From: Rhynochetos jubatus | Lineage: Eukaryota > Chordata > Aves > Eurypygiformes > Rhynochetidae | Direction of reading: 5' to 3' | DNA: 64,000 bases | Assembly: GCA_027574665.1 (NCBI GenBank) | Contig: CM050654.1 | Span: 42,775,722 to 42,839,721, forward strand | Shown here: positions 1 to 10,330 of the stretch, piece after piece | Numbering within the stretch: the stretch's first letter is position 1 | Layout of the letters: the number at the start of each line of letters is the position of its first letter | Program-made: the position numbers and the translations under genes | The notes under the pieces: model-generated | The model's input: the letters and a program-made list of their open reading frames with translations, nothing else | The model's database searches: none | What the model was told of the DNA's origin: nothing

Positions 1-112
1 AGTGCCCCCCACCCTCTGCGGGAAGAATTCCTTCCTGATGTCCAATCTCAATCTCCCTCTTTCAGTTTAAACCCGTTAACCCTTGTGCTGTCAGCCCATT
101 TCCAGGGCAGGG
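1..112 (-). mobile_element. CR1 LINE 3' fragment, cut by window edge
   Basis: The first bases are the reverse complement of the CR1 3' untranslated region, including the conserved stretch around GGAAGAATTCCTTCC and the following CTCCCTCTTTCAGTTTAAACC. The 3' end of the element lies to the left of the window. Similarity to the other copies here fades after about position 112, where unique sequence begins. Non-coding, 5'-truncated and presumably immobile. Confidence 0.88.
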
Positions 113-1032
113 ACAGCCGTCAGCGCAGCAGGTTTTCTCCTCTCCCAGTGTTAAATCACTGGTATCTCCCCGTTCCCACTGTGCCGCTGGGGGTGGAAGC
201 CGGCAGCTCTCCAGCCTCCCGGTTATCCGGGCAGAGCCTGCGCAGACCGAGCCCTTCTGTCTCTGGAGAGCGATGGCTCAGCTGAGGAAAGTGAATTCTG
301 TGTGCTTTCCTCTATAATAATCAGAGAAATAATGTCTAAAGCAACCAGGGTCGAAGAGCGAGATTGGTACCCGCAGCCACTGCACCGGGTTTTCCTGGGA
401 AGGTGCCACGTCTGAACGATGGCTGACCTCGAGGAGCATAAACCCTTTGCCTTAGGAATCAGCTGGAGGTACTAAATGTCACCTTAATTTTGCTAAAGCT
501 ATAGGCCAGGCGTAACTGCGCCATCGGTCAGCAAAAAGGGGCTGCAGGTTCGAGCGTATCAACCGGCCAGGGAAAGCTGGCTCCTAACCCCAGCCTGCCT
601 CCAAAAGCCTTTCCACGCAGTCTCGCGGTAGGAAGTGAGAACTCGCTCCTCGAATCCACGGGCTGGTGTTTTGCTGGTGTCAGACACACTACATGAAGGG
701 CATGATGGGGTTTTTCAATCCTCTCTTTTGTTGGTGTCATCTCGGGCCCTGCAGCGTCTCCGCAAGGTGTTTGGGCCGTGCTCCGCACCTGACCATGGGG
801 CTCCAAGCCGAGTTCTCGGCTCCTTTCCCGTGGGAAGCGTTTGGGGCGCAGAGCCCTTAGACACCCCCCAGCCCACTCTCTGCCCTGTACGTTGCAAGAA
901 GTGGAAAGGAACTTATTTTGAACATCTCACGCCCGGGGAACACGGCTTAGATGGCTTTACGGGTCCGGGAAGGCGTTTGGGCTCGTGACACAGAGCAGCA
1001 GCCACGGCAACGCCCTTTGGTCAACAGCAGCC
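113..1032. other. Single-copy intergenic DNA, no gene seen
   Basis: Mixed-composition unique sequence. Short open frames on both strands (for example 528-806 and 635-988) overlap one another, have no recognisable domain and no splice context. I see no transposon, RNA gene or convincing regulatory signature. Confidence 0.6.
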
Positions 1033-1292
1033 AAGTTCTCATCCTTCCTTCCCAGTTCTCATCCTTCCCTCCCACTTCTCATCCTTCCCAGTTCTCATCC
1101 TTCCTTCCCAGTTCTCATCCTTCCCTCCCACTTCTCATCCTTCCCAGTTCTCATCCTACCCTTCCAGTTCTCATCCTTCCCTCCCAGTTCTCATCCTTCC
1201 TTCCCAGTTCTCATCCTTCCTTCCCAGTTCTCACCCTACCCTTCCAGTTCTCATCCTTCCTTCCCAGTTCTTATCCTTCCCAGTTCTCATCA
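1033..1292. repeat. Pyrimidine-rich minisatellite, 15-20 bp units
   Basis: About 14 imperfect tandem units of the form AGTTCTCATCCTTCCTTCCC, with shorter variants lacking the second CTTCC and variants with ACTTCTCATCC or AGTTCTCACCC. The strand is almost purely pyrimidine, so the repeat could form polypurine/polypyrimidine structures. Two plus-strand frames stay open through it and give repeated SSFLPSSHPS peptides, which are a by-product of the repeat. Confidence 0.95.
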
Positions 1293-1609
1293 CCTGATGT
1301 GGGAATTTGAAATTATCCCAAACGTGGCTCAGAAAAACCGGCTGAACCAAATCAAACGGATTCTCACCCGGCTTACAAATATTTTAAAGCCGCCGGCCCT
1401 GCTCTGCAGGCAGGCTGGGGGGCGAGGAGGTGTAGGTGGGACGGGCATTGCCCGAGCGAAGTGTAACACCCCGTCGTCTCCTCCCCGCGTGGTCTCGGGC
1501 CCGGCCACTCAAACCCCGTTCTTCCCTTGGAATAACCCGGCTTAAAAACGGTGCTTCAGCTGAAAAACGCCGACACCACTGTCACTGCTAAATTTTCCTG
1601 GTTAATGAA
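1293..1609. other. Intergenic DNA, nothing recognised
   Basis: Unique sequence running from moderately GC-rich into the AT-rich block that follows. No gene or repeat is seen. Confidence 0.5.
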
Positions 1610-1985
1610 GTCACTCCATAAATTCAGCACGTTATTTTTTTGTTATTAATTGCTAACAGTGAAAAGGGCTAAATTCAGAATAACTCTCTGTTTCAAAGAC
1701 CTAATTGCCAAGGACCGAGCCTTAATATTAACTAGGATAATTATTATGCAAAGCATACCCACCCAGAATGTTTGCATAGCTATCACAAGCGCTTTCATAA
1801 ATGATGCTTTAATTAGTCTTAATTAGAATTTGTTTAAGTCAGCAGGGAATGCAGAGCCCGTGAAATGATGTATGTAATAAGCATCAGGCTCACTTTTTAC
1901 TTGGGGAATAGAGCTGACAAAATCACATCACGTTAAATTGATTCAGTCAGAATTAAAATTCTTATGGTATTAATTAAATGGGGGA
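1610..1985. promoter_or_regulatory. Candidate conserved non-coding element / enhancer
   Basis: AT-rich, stop-rich block standing out sharply from GC-rich flanks and free of repeats. It is dense in transcription-factor words. There is an inverted pair of POU-type ATGCAAA/TTTGCAT sites at 1746-1752 and 1771-1777, and two TTAATTAG homeodomain sites at 1809-1816 and 1819-1826, exactly ten bases apart. Other TTAATTG and ATTAATTAAA words lie at the edges. This composition is typical of vertebrate developmental enhancers (general knowledge); the enhancer role is inference. Confidence 0.45.
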
Positions 1986-2708
1986 TCTCATTAGCAGGCT
2001 GCAGGGTGACAGAGTGACTCTTTGGCGACCAGATGTGAAGAAGCAGCACCGAACAAGAGCACCATTAGACCAAAAAGTCGTCCTGTCTGCGGCACCGGAG
2101 CAGCGGCGCGGGGCCCGATGCAAAGCGGTACCACCCCGGCGGTACGGTACCAGCGATTTGGAGCGCTTCTCAGCTGACCTGGCTCCTTTCAGCCAACGCA
2201 GCTCCATAAAGCAGGGATTGTTGGGATTTTGGAGGCTGGTGGCGGGCACGGGAGCCCATCCTGCTGTTGGGGCCACCACGCACCCTTGGGTGCTGCCAGA
2301 CCCTCGGCGTGGCCCCGCACCCGGGAGCGTTAGCCAAACCCACCCCAGCGCCCTCTGTGCAGACGTTCCCGATGTCCGTGGTGACGCTCACACACTCGTA
2401 GCGCACTTTTCCCTGTCTGTAAGCCAGACTTCACGAGGCTCGTCAAGGGTAGATGGTCTTTACCTCCAGTTAGCATACGTTTTGGGAACGGTGAGGGGCA
2501 CACGCTGCTGCTGCCTACGCTTCTGTCACCGGTAACCACTCGCCAGCCTGCTGCCCCCATCCTCAATTTCAATATTTAAAAAATAAGCCCCCCCCCTTGC
2601 CTGTAACTGAAAGGGGAAGGCTCAGCCCCGTCTTGGGGTGATGCACCAGCGCTTGCAAGGGAAACCTGGGTGTCCTCTTCCCTGTGGGAGTGGGGCACTG
2701 GAACCTGC
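1986..2708. other. GC-rich intergenic DNA, no gene seen
   Basis: Unique sequence. The open frame at 1978-2535 (plus) begins inside the AT-rich block and has no domain similarity I recognise. A short C-tract occurs near 2588. No repeat or RNA gene is visible. Confidence 0.5.
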
Positions 2709-2778
2709 AGTGGGATGGGATGGGACGGGATGGAATGGGATGGGATGGAATAGGATGGGATGGGATGGGATGGAATGG
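2709..2778. repeat. (GGGAT)n/(GGAAT)n pentanucleotide microsatellite
   Basis: About 14 tandem five-base units alternating GGGAT, GGAAT and single-base variants. The reverse strand reads as repeated PIPSHPIPSHP peptide in more than one frame, which shows the frame is not constrained. Confidence 0.95.
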
Positions 2779-4916
2779 CGTTGAGGTGGGACAGGACCTC
2801 TGTATAGCACTTGGCACCCACGGGGAGGAACCTGGGGTCCCTCCAAGGCTGGAGTTGTTGGCAGACCCTCAGCCTCAGTGGGAAGCAGGCTTTGGTCTTT
2901 CGTGCTCACAGCGTGTTCCAAAACCGCACAGTGTGCTCCCCCGGCTCGGCCGAACGCTTACGCTTAAAATTAAGAATAAGGTAATCACGGTGACACGACG
3001 TCTGTGAACGGGGCATGAACCGCACAAACCCCGTAATGTTAAAAATGGCATTTCCCTGGTCAGAAGGGTGGCCCGCTGGCATCTTTCTGTGTGGAGCCCA
3101 AGGCTGCCCGGGAGGCAGCGCGGCAGCACAGCTCCTCTGCCGCAGCGTTTCACGGGGGATGCTCTCACGGGCCGGTCGCTCTCCCTGCCAAAAGGCAATA
3201 AAATCACAGCTCCCCCCAGCACTGTGCTTGCAGAGCTGCTGGGCACCGGGAGCAGCTTCTGCCCTTTTCCTGGCCTGCTGCGAGCGCCTGGGTGGAAGGA
3301 GGGAATCCGCTCTCTAGGTGGGAGTTGCTCCATTGCCACGAGGGAAAGAGCGTGCCCCACGGAGCTCAGCACCAGCCCCCGCACTGGGCTCTGGGTGACA
3401 CACCGTCTCCGTTGCCCTGGCAGAGAGCCGGGCAGAGCCCGCCGGGCACGGCAGGGCTGGAGGCAGGGCTGAGGCTGGGCAGCTCATCACACAAAACCCA
3501 TTGCTTCCCTCCGCCCTGCACGTCAGGTTCAGCACCCTGGAACACAGCCTGAGGGGGTGCAGGCTGTTTTGAAAGATGCTGGCCTTGATGAGTTTTCAAA
3601 TGCCTTTATTTTAGGGGCATAAGGGTACAGAGCATAAACTGTGTTTAAAAAACCAACCACAGCAGGCCGGAGCCCCAGGCAGAGCGAGCTTCCTACATCA
3701 GGTCAGTATTGCCAGCTTTTCCATGGCCATTCTGTTCGTGAGCAACTGAGTGTCTGAAGGAGCTTCAAGGTTGGTTCCTCTATAAAGAAGGAAAAAATAG
3801 GGAGAGAGTGGAGCTTTGGTGTGTATATATATATGAAAATACACACACGTATGTTTTAAATTTATTCCCGCTGTATTTAGGCCGAACCTCCCTCCGTAGG
3901 CAACTCCAAAATCCCATGGGCCGATGCCCAGCAACCTCGGACGCTGGCAGCGCCGAGCCCCAGGTTGGCCAGTGCCCGGCTCCAGCCGTGGGAAGTCGTT
4001 TCGGTGGCAGAACCCCCCAAGGGCCAGCGGAGCCACGTGTGCGGCAAACAGGGCTGCTGGGAATGCCCAATTCCCAGGATTTTGTAGGAGCGTCTCGGGA
4101 TGAGGCACGGCAGCTCTGCACGCACAGTGCAGATGCCGTCGGTGCTGTTTGTTCACTCGGGGTTTCCTGGGCATCAGCCTTGCCGCCCATCCCCATGTAT
4201 ATATATGTACTTTTTTCTTAAATAATCCTAAAATTTGGATCATAAAGATCCCAGAGTTGTTTTTCTCTCTCTATGTGCTTCAGGCACCTACCTAAAGGGG
4301 CTTCCTAAGCCATGCCGTCATCCGTATTTAAAGTTTCCAGAGGAGCCAGGCGCCCCAGCCCGTGGGACTCCTCCTGGCCCTGGACCCACCGCCCCAGCCG
4401 TGGGCTACCGAACCCGGACCGCTGCAGCCTGCATCTGCCTGCGCCCGCGGCACAAAAGCTGCCGGCTGCGGAGGGGCCGTTATTGTAATACCCCGACCTG
4501 CGCGCCCGGGGGGCAAAAATCCTCCAGGCTAATTAGTCAAACTAACGTCTCGTTCCCAAACCGACCGCCTGGAAATGCTTGGGACTCTACCAGCTTACGC
4601 CTCATCAGTATTCGGCTTCCCTGCCAAAGCGCGAGAGGGGGAGGAAAGATAACCAGAAGGACAAGAGATAAGAAGGAACTCAATGGGAAACACAAACACA
4701 CACGCCTGTGCCTGCGCTGCCGCCCGCTCCTGCCGTTTCGATAACCTCTGCGCTGGGCCAGAGCTCCTCCCCGCCGCCCCGGGGCTGGCAGCGGAGGGCT
4801 GAGTGCCTCCCGGTCCCCAGCGTGCCGATGGGTCTCGGCCACCGCCACCGTCCCCGCTGGTGGCCGGGACCCACGCGTGGGTCACGCTGCCCTTGGCTCC
4901 CTCCCAGGAGCGCCTG
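2779..4916. other. GC-rich intergenic DNA, no gene seen
   Basis: About 2.1 kb of unique sequence. Two short TATATATATG tracts (near 3823 and 4194) face each other about 370 bp apart. Sub-regions around 4330-4520 and 4700-4890 are CpG-rich but short. Several overlapping open frames on both strands (for example 2875-3384 minus, 3698-4243 minus, 4235-4744 plus) lack recognisable domains and look like chance frames in GC-rich DNA. Confidence 0.5.
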
Positions 4917-5290
4917 GATGGAGAGACCGGGGTTGTCTGACAGAGAGATGGGTTTTCTGATGGAGAGACCGGGGTTTTCTGACGGAGAGGCCGGGGTTGT
5001 CTGACGGAGAGACCGGGGTTGTCTGACGGAGAGGCCGGGGTTGTCTGACGGAGAGACACGGGTTGTCTGACAGAGAGATGGGTTTTCTGATGGAGAGACC
5101 GGGGTTGTCTGATGGGGAGACCGGGGTTTTCTGATGGAGAAACCGGGGTTGTCTGATGGAGAGATTGGGGTTGTCTGTCAGAGAGACCGGGGTTGTCTGA
5201 CGGAGAGACCGGGGTTTTCTGACGGAGAGACCGGGGTTTTCTGACGGAGAGACTGGCGTTGTCTGATGGAGAGACAGGGTTTGTCTGTAT
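4917..5290. repeat. 22-bp minisatellite, about 17 copies
   Basis: Tandem units of about 22 bp with the core GGAGAGACCGGGGTTGTCTG. They vary at the ACGG/ATGG/ACAG start and at GTTGTCT/GTTTTCT. Because 22 is not a multiple of three, a frame cycles through all phases every three units. That explains the minus-strand frame 4882-5679, which reads repeated RQTTPVSPSDNPGLSV peptide. This is not evidence of a protein. Confidence 0.97.
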
Positions 5291-5739
5291 GGACTAACAG
5301 GATCCGTCTGCTCGCGAAGCGGAGATGTTGTGATGAGCACATCCCCTTGTGCGTAACGGCAGCTCCCGGGATTCCCAAAGTTTGAATCCAAGAGGCATTG
5401 GCCAACCGAAACATGGAAGGTGGGTAGGGCTGCCTGGGCCTGGGCCTGGTCCTGGGCCTGGTCCCAGTAATGGTCCGGCCTTGAGGCTGATGGCCACCAG
5501 GACCGGATCGTGGGAAAGCCGGCATACGGGCCGTGTGTGCGCAGGGCTTGCACGCGCACGCGGATCTCATTCCTGCTCCGCACGTGGAGCCCTGGGACGT
5601 GGAGCCCTGGAACGTGATCCGGCACACTGAGCACGGTGACGAGGAGCAGCCCGCTCCGAGTGCTGCCTCTGCCTTCCATGCAGGCAGCTATCCTGTAGGC
5701 TGTGCTTTTTTTCCTCAGCAGATGTTTTAGGACCGAGTT
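5291..5739. other. Intergenic DNA with a short CCTGGG repeat
   Basis: Unique sequence containing a short imperfect repeat of CCTGGGCCTGGT at about 5426-5466 and a doubled CGTGGAGCCCTGG near 5582-5607. No gene is seen. Confidence 0.5.
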
Positions 5740-6000
5740 GAAATCAAATACAGGTTTTTTTAATCTAGTCTAAACCTACTAAAACATTCACTATTCTTAC
5801 TGCCTAATGCATTTATTCATGGCCTCTATATATTCTCCACTATAACTAACCTCTTTTTTCATGTCTTCATTTTTAATAATATTGCTTATGTGAAAATTGC
5901 TGGATAAATTATTCAATCCTCCCCATAATCTAGTACATCTGCAGTAAAACTGCTAACTCGGCCCTGTCAATACATTCATCGTAATCTGGGTTATTTGTGT
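5740..6000. promoter_or_regulatory. Candidate conserved non-coding element
   Basis: AT-rich, repeat-free block between GC-rich flanks, with stops in all frames. It contains CTAATGCATTTATTCATGG, TTTTTAATAATATTGC and GATAAATTATTCAATCC words that resemble homeodomain and POU/HOX sites. Enhancer assignment is by composition only. Confidence 0.38.
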
Positions 6001-6487
6001 TCCCCTCCTCCCTCTCCCCCACCCCGCCTGGGGCTGGGGCTCAGCCCCTTTGCAGGACGGTGCCACGTAGAAGTATTTTGGGTTTCCGGCTGCCACATCG
6101 CTGTTTCGCGTGAGGTTTCGTTAGCCTGCGTAACGGTGGGGTGAGGACGGGCAATTAATTACTCCCACAGTCCAGAGCTTGACCCCCTGCCACCAAAAAT
6201 ACCGGGTTTAGGGGAGAGCAGCCAAGGTGGGGGTGTGGGTGCAGGCAGAGCTGCCCGCAGGTGACCCCCCGAGGAGGGGGAGCTCTGCGGTGGGGTGGGA
6301 GCCCCAAGACATGGGGACGTCTCCCAGCCCACCCACAGGGCGATGCCCTGAGAATGGGGAGCAAAGGGATCATGCTAGAAATTGTTATCAGGAGGAAAAG
6401 CACCTCTTCCATGGTGTGTGCAGGACACCCTGCCGGGCGGGAAGGGGCCCGCGCGTGTGAAAACAGGATGACGGAGGGAAGGGCTGG
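6001..6487. other. GC-rich intergenic DNA, nothing recognised
   Basis: Unique sequence up to the edge of the LTR. No gene is seen. Confidence 0.5.
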
Positions 6488-7091
6488 TTTGCTGGGCTGG
6501 TTTGGGCTGGGAGAGAGGTAATTCTCTTCCAAGTGGGTATTATGGGGCTGTTTGGGGTTGTGCTGAGAAGAATGTTGAGAACACACTGATGTTTTCAGCT
6601 GTTGCCAAGCAATGTGTACATTAAGCCAAGGACGTTTTCAGGGTCTCACACTGCCCCTGTGGTCCCAGATTCTTGTCTACAAGGAGCTGGAGGGGTCACA
6701 GCCCGGACAGCTGACCCCAACTGACCAAAGGAACATTTCATGCCATCGAACGTCATGCTCAGTATATAAGCTGGGGGAGTTGGCCAGGGGGGACGATCGC
6801 TGCGAGGGGACTGGCTGGATGTCGGTTGGCCGATGGTGAGTGGTTGTATAATTTTTTTCCCTCTTTTCATTACAGATTGTTAGCATGATTAGTAGCAGTA
6901 TTTTCATTACATACGATTATTTTTAGTAGTAGTAGCATCATTATTTTTTTATTTTCAGTTATTAAGCTGTTCTTATCTCAACCCACGAGTTCTCTTTTTC
7001 CTCTGCTTCTCTCCGCCATCGCACTGGGAGAGGGGTCAGTGAGTGAGCGGCTGTGTGGTGCTTAGTTTCTGACTGGGGCCAAACCATGATA
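6488..7091 (+). mobile_element. Solo LTR of an avian endogenous retrovirus
   Basis: About 604 bp homologous along its length to the LTR at 43719-44348. A TATA box (TATATAA, 6763-6769) marks the promoter and gives the plus orientation. The termini are damaged: the start reads TTTGCTGGG and the end CCATGATA, where the better copy has TGTGCTGGG and CCACGACA, and I cannot find a target-site duplication. No gag, pol or env sequence adjoins it, so it is a solo LTR. The promoter-proximal half is nearly identical to the other copy, while the half after the TATA box is much more diverged. It overlaps no gene and is presumed inactive. Confidence 0.88.
6763..6769 (+). promoter_or_regulatory. TATA box of the solo LTR
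   Basis: TATATAAG lies in the same position in both LTR copies, where the U3 promoter would direct transcription. The retroviral promoter role is established for LTRs in general; activity here is unknown. Confidence 0.7.
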
Positions 7092-7165
7092 TTTGGGCAC
7101 CCTAAAATATTTGCAGCGAATTTACACTGCGTGCGGCCCTCACTCGTTACGCGTGGTGCAAATTA

Positions 7166-7300
7166 AAAATCACAGAATCACAGAATAGTTTGGGCTGGAA
7201 GGGACCTTAAAGACCATCCAGTTCCAACCCCCCTGCCACGGGCAGGGATACCTTCCATAGCCCAGGTTGCTCCAAGCCTCATCCAGCCTGGATGAGGCCA
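7166..7300 (-). mobile_element. CR1 LINE 3' end, short copy
   Basis: It starts with the CR1 3' terminal repeats (AATCACAGAATCACAGAATA), then TTTGGGCTGGAAGGGACC and the ACGGGCAGGGATACC block, and loses similarity near 7300. Only about 135 bp of the 3' untranslated region remains. It lies 75 bp after the solo LTR. Confidence 0.93.
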
Positions 7301-7429
7301 AAATGAGGCCCAATGCTCTGTCCCCCTCCCCCAGGGCTGGATGCAACCCCGTTGCTCGTGCAAGCAGCCGCCTCCGTTGCATCCAGAAACCTGCTTCCCT
7401 TCTTTCTCCTCATCCTCCATCGTTTAGGG

Positions 7430-7830
7430 ATGTCGAACGCTAGCAATAGAGCCATTTGAATTAAAAAGGGCAAATAAAACGCCGAGAGTCGGTTTGATCC
7501 AACTCAACCTTTTCAAATGACTACACTAATTTTCGACATGCGAATTTAAGTGGGTGTTTGCCCCCCTATAAACAGGACGAATAAACACTCTATCATTTTT
7601 ACATTTGAACTGTGTGATGATTTTAATGCAGGCTCAGGTGAGCTGGGGTCAGAGGATACAATTAAACGGCTCTGGTACCATCTGGAGATTAGGGTCTCTT
7701 TAACCATGCTTGGGTGATTTACCCATCAGCAACTCATGTAGTGCTCCGTAAAAACTGGTACCGGTTTAGAACAAAAAAAAGGTGTTCAAACACCGCGTAT
7801 TTTTCAAATTGCAGACTGAAACACGGTGTT
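7430..7830. promoter_or_regulatory. Candidate conserved non-coding element (weaker)
   Basis: AT-rich, repeat-free block with GAATTTAAGTGGGTG, TATAAACAGG, AATAAACA (forkhead-like) and GATTTTAATG words. It has no long open frame. Composition contrasts with the GC-rich sequence after 7900. The regulatory call is inference. Confidence 0.32.
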
Positions 7831-8215
7831 GCAGGCAAGCCCTTTATTTCTTAACCGCTGAAACAGAAATCCCTGTACAGGAATAAACCCACGGATAGCA
7901 ACTCGCTGCGTTTACGGTATTCATACAGGGCTTTGTGCAGGGCAGAGGAGAAACAGGCACCAAACCCCACGCCCTTGGACGCGGATGCCTAACGAGGCGG
8001 GCTCTAACGGGCCCCGCAACGGCAGCCGGTCGCCCGCCCTCCTCGGCATTCCCGCTTGGCGCACGGGGATAGCCCTCAGCAGGGCCGGGGCCGGGAGAGC
8101 GGCTTGGTTAGGGCAAACACAAGTTGGGAGCCGCCTGCCACCCCGCGTTGCGAGGCTGCGGGTGGTAGTCGCTGGCGTTAGCCGGAATTTATTTTGTAAT
8201 AAAGCAAAATGGGTG
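7831..8215. other. GC-rich intergenic DNA, nothing recognised
   Basis: Unique sequence that turns CpG-rich between about 7960 and 8180. The 77-codon frame at 7985-8218 has no recognisable similarity. Confidence 0.5.
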
Positions 8216-8640
8216 TAAAATCAAATATTTAAACTGTCAACTTTCAAAGGAAATGAGTGGCTGAAACTGGGTTTAATAATTGATCCATCAGTGTGTGGAT
8301 CAACAGCTAAGGCCGAAATGAAACAATTATTTTTCTGGAATGATATTTGATTAAAAATTTCCTGAAAGGAAAACAATTCAGCCATTCTTCTGGACAGTAA
8401 TTTATACCGTTTAGTGATCTGGCTGTCAATAACGTACAAATAGCGCTAATATATTACTATAATGCTTCATTTTCATTAAGACATCTGCCAAGTTCTCAAA
8501 AACCTTTTCCATTTGGGACTTGACTTATAATTGCATAATCCCTTGGGGGAGTTTCAATATTATTTTAATCAATTTTAACCACAATACACAATATGGATGA
8601 TTACGCTGCGGTGTCATTTCCAAAGTTACTTTCCCCCATT
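8216..8640. promoter_or_regulatory. Candidate conserved non-coding element, contains duplicated segment A
   Basis: Strongly AT-rich, repeat-free and stop-rich. Words include TTTAATAATTGATCC, TTTGATTAAAAATTTCC, TAATATATTACTATAATG, TTATAATTGCATAATCCC and TTATTTTAATCAATTTTAACC. The segment 8277-8422 has a diverged copy at 9243-9388 in the same orientation. Strong enhancer-like look; function not shown. Confidence 0.5.
8277..8422 (+). repeat. Duplicated segment A (AT-rich copy)
   Basis: It aligns to 9243-9388 with a constant offset of 966. Anchors in order are TAATTGATCCATCA, CTAAGGCC, TATTTGATTAAAAATT, CTGAAAGG, ACAATTC, CAGT, CCG and CTGG. A two-base gap near the middle is balanced by a two-base insertion later. 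Over the 43 bp core starting at 8341, 32 bases match. Confidence 0.72.
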
Positions 8641-9242
8641 ACTCATCTGCAAGGGGAGAGGATGCCAGAAGTGTTTGAGAAGGATATTCCGGTAGGGAAG
8701 CACGCGGCAGAAGCGCAGGATGAATCTCTCTGCCTTCCAGACGAAGGACGTGGTGAATAAACGTGAATTTACATGAACCGGGGCTGCAGCGGGCGTCGCC
8801 GGAGCCCCTGGGTCCCCAGACAGCCACGGCGGCTGCTCTTTGCCCCCCATCCCCCCTCCCTCGCCTCCCCCTGCCCCTTCCCACCCGGCCAGGAGCACAG
8901 GCTATGCCTGAAAGAGTCAGCGCCGATAAAGTCTAGCTAATTACTGTCTGGCCCGGCACATCACCGCAGCCCAGAAAGGCAGGATCATGGGGTTGTTATT
9001 TTATGTTGTTATTGTTGCTATTCTGTTATTATTGTTATTTTCTGGGTTGCTTTGCCAAGGTTTCCCCAGCGCAGTCGTGACGTCCAGTGACATGATCTGA
9101 AAAGCACGTTTGTTGGCATCTGTTACGTCCTCCTGCCCCCAGCCCCCTCTTCTCCTTCGTTCTGTGGATACCGACCCTGCTCCTCCTTCCTGCTCAGTCG
9201 GACTCACAGAGGGGCTGGGGGGCACCTCTCCGTCACCTGCAG
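8641..9242. other. Intergenic DNA with a TTATTG-rich patch
   Basis: Unique GC-rich sequence. A short TTATTG/TTATTT-rich tract lies at about 8994-9045. No gene is recognised. Confidence 0.5.
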
Positions 9243-9388
9243 TAACTGATCCACCAACAGGCAGCCCGAAAGGTAAGGCCAAAGTTAGGGTCGCTTCTCT
9301 GAAATTGTATTTGATGAAAAATTCCCCGAAAGCGGAACAATCCGACCGCGGTTGTGCCAGCAGTGCCCTACAGCGGGTTTGCAGCTGG
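9243..9388 (+). repeat. Duplicated segment B (GC-shifted copy)
   Basis: Diverged direct repeat of 8277-8422. It keeps TAACTGATCCACCA, GGTAAGGCC, GTATTTGATGAAAAATTCC, CGAAAGC, ACAATCC, CAGT and CTGG in the same order and spacing. At most differing sites this copy carries G or C where the other has A or T. It is unlike CR1 or the LTRs. Confidence 0.72.
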
Positions 9389-9429
9389 AGAGACGGGACG
9401 CTGAGGGCAGGGAGCAGAGCTGGGGAAGA

Positions 9430-9690
9430 CTAGGGGTCCGTGAGGGGTTCCACGGGGGCCTGGAGAGGACATGGGGTCCACGAGGGTCTGGATAGGACAT
9501 GGGATGCACAAGGATCTGGAGAGGACATGGGGTTCACAAGGGTCTGGAGAGGACATGAGGTCCACGAGGGTCTGGATAGGACATGGGGTCCACGAGGGTC
9601 TGGAGAGGACATGGGATCTACAAGAGTCTGGAGAGGACCCGGGGTCCAGAAGGGTTTGGGGATGACTAGGGGTCCACAAGCCGTGGGGTC
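9430..9690. repeat. 28-bp minisatellite, about nine copies
   Basis: Units with the core ACGAGGGTCTGGAGAGGACA repeat every 28 bp, with variants GGATAGG and ACAAGGATCTGG and degenerate edge units. The open frames on both strands through it (for example 9440-9736 plus and 9430-9792 minus, reading repeated HVLSRPSWTPC-type peptide) are by-products. Confidence 0.96.
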
Positions 9691-10330
9691 AGAGGATGGA
9701 GGCAAAGGCACACGGAGCGAAACACATGGACAGTGATTAGCTCCAGGCAGGCGGTCGCAGGGGGGGGTGCTCTGGGTGTGCTGCTCCTGCACGTATTTAA
9801 CATGCCAGCCCCCGCCAGCCCAAACCCGCCTTCAGCCACGACCCTGGCGATATTACAGTGGTAATATTTTCCCAAGCGTGACCTCCTCCGAATCTGGGTC
9901 TCCAATATATTCTGAGCAAACACGCTTTCCTCTCTGTCAGGCACACGGTAGATATCTTCTTTCTCCACCTGCTCTTCCCTGAATGAGCCAGTTCCTCGGA
10001 TGTGTGTAGGGCTTTCAGCTGCGGCATGTTACGCGCACACGATACGGCTGGGGAACTGACAGCTCTATTTTAATTGTTGCCGCTAAGGTGGATGTAGTTT
10101 CCTTGTAAGTGTTGGTGTTCACCTCGGAGTAGGTAACTCCTCGTCACGAGGGGCTGGTGCTGCCATCGCGGGGAGGGATGTTCCTCTTGCACAGAAGGAT
10201 GAACTCCAAGTCATGTCTACGTAAACGAACAAGCCCAACACCCCCTGAGCTGGCTTATTTATGCATTGAATAAGGCTTTGTAATAAATAGAGGCTATTGC
10301 AAAGCACAGAGCATGGAAAAGCACCGGCAG
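9691..10330. other. Intergenic DNA, nothing recognised
   Basis: Unique sequence of mixed composition leading to the CR1 copy. No gene or further repeat is seen. Confidence 0.5.

Noticed and set aside
4882-5679. 265-codon minus frame with repeated RQTTPVSPSDNP peptide
   Set aside because: Produced by a 22-bp minisatellite whose period is not a multiple of three.
9430-9792. Repeat proteins on both strands
   Set aside because: By-product of the 28-bp minisatellite; both strands open.
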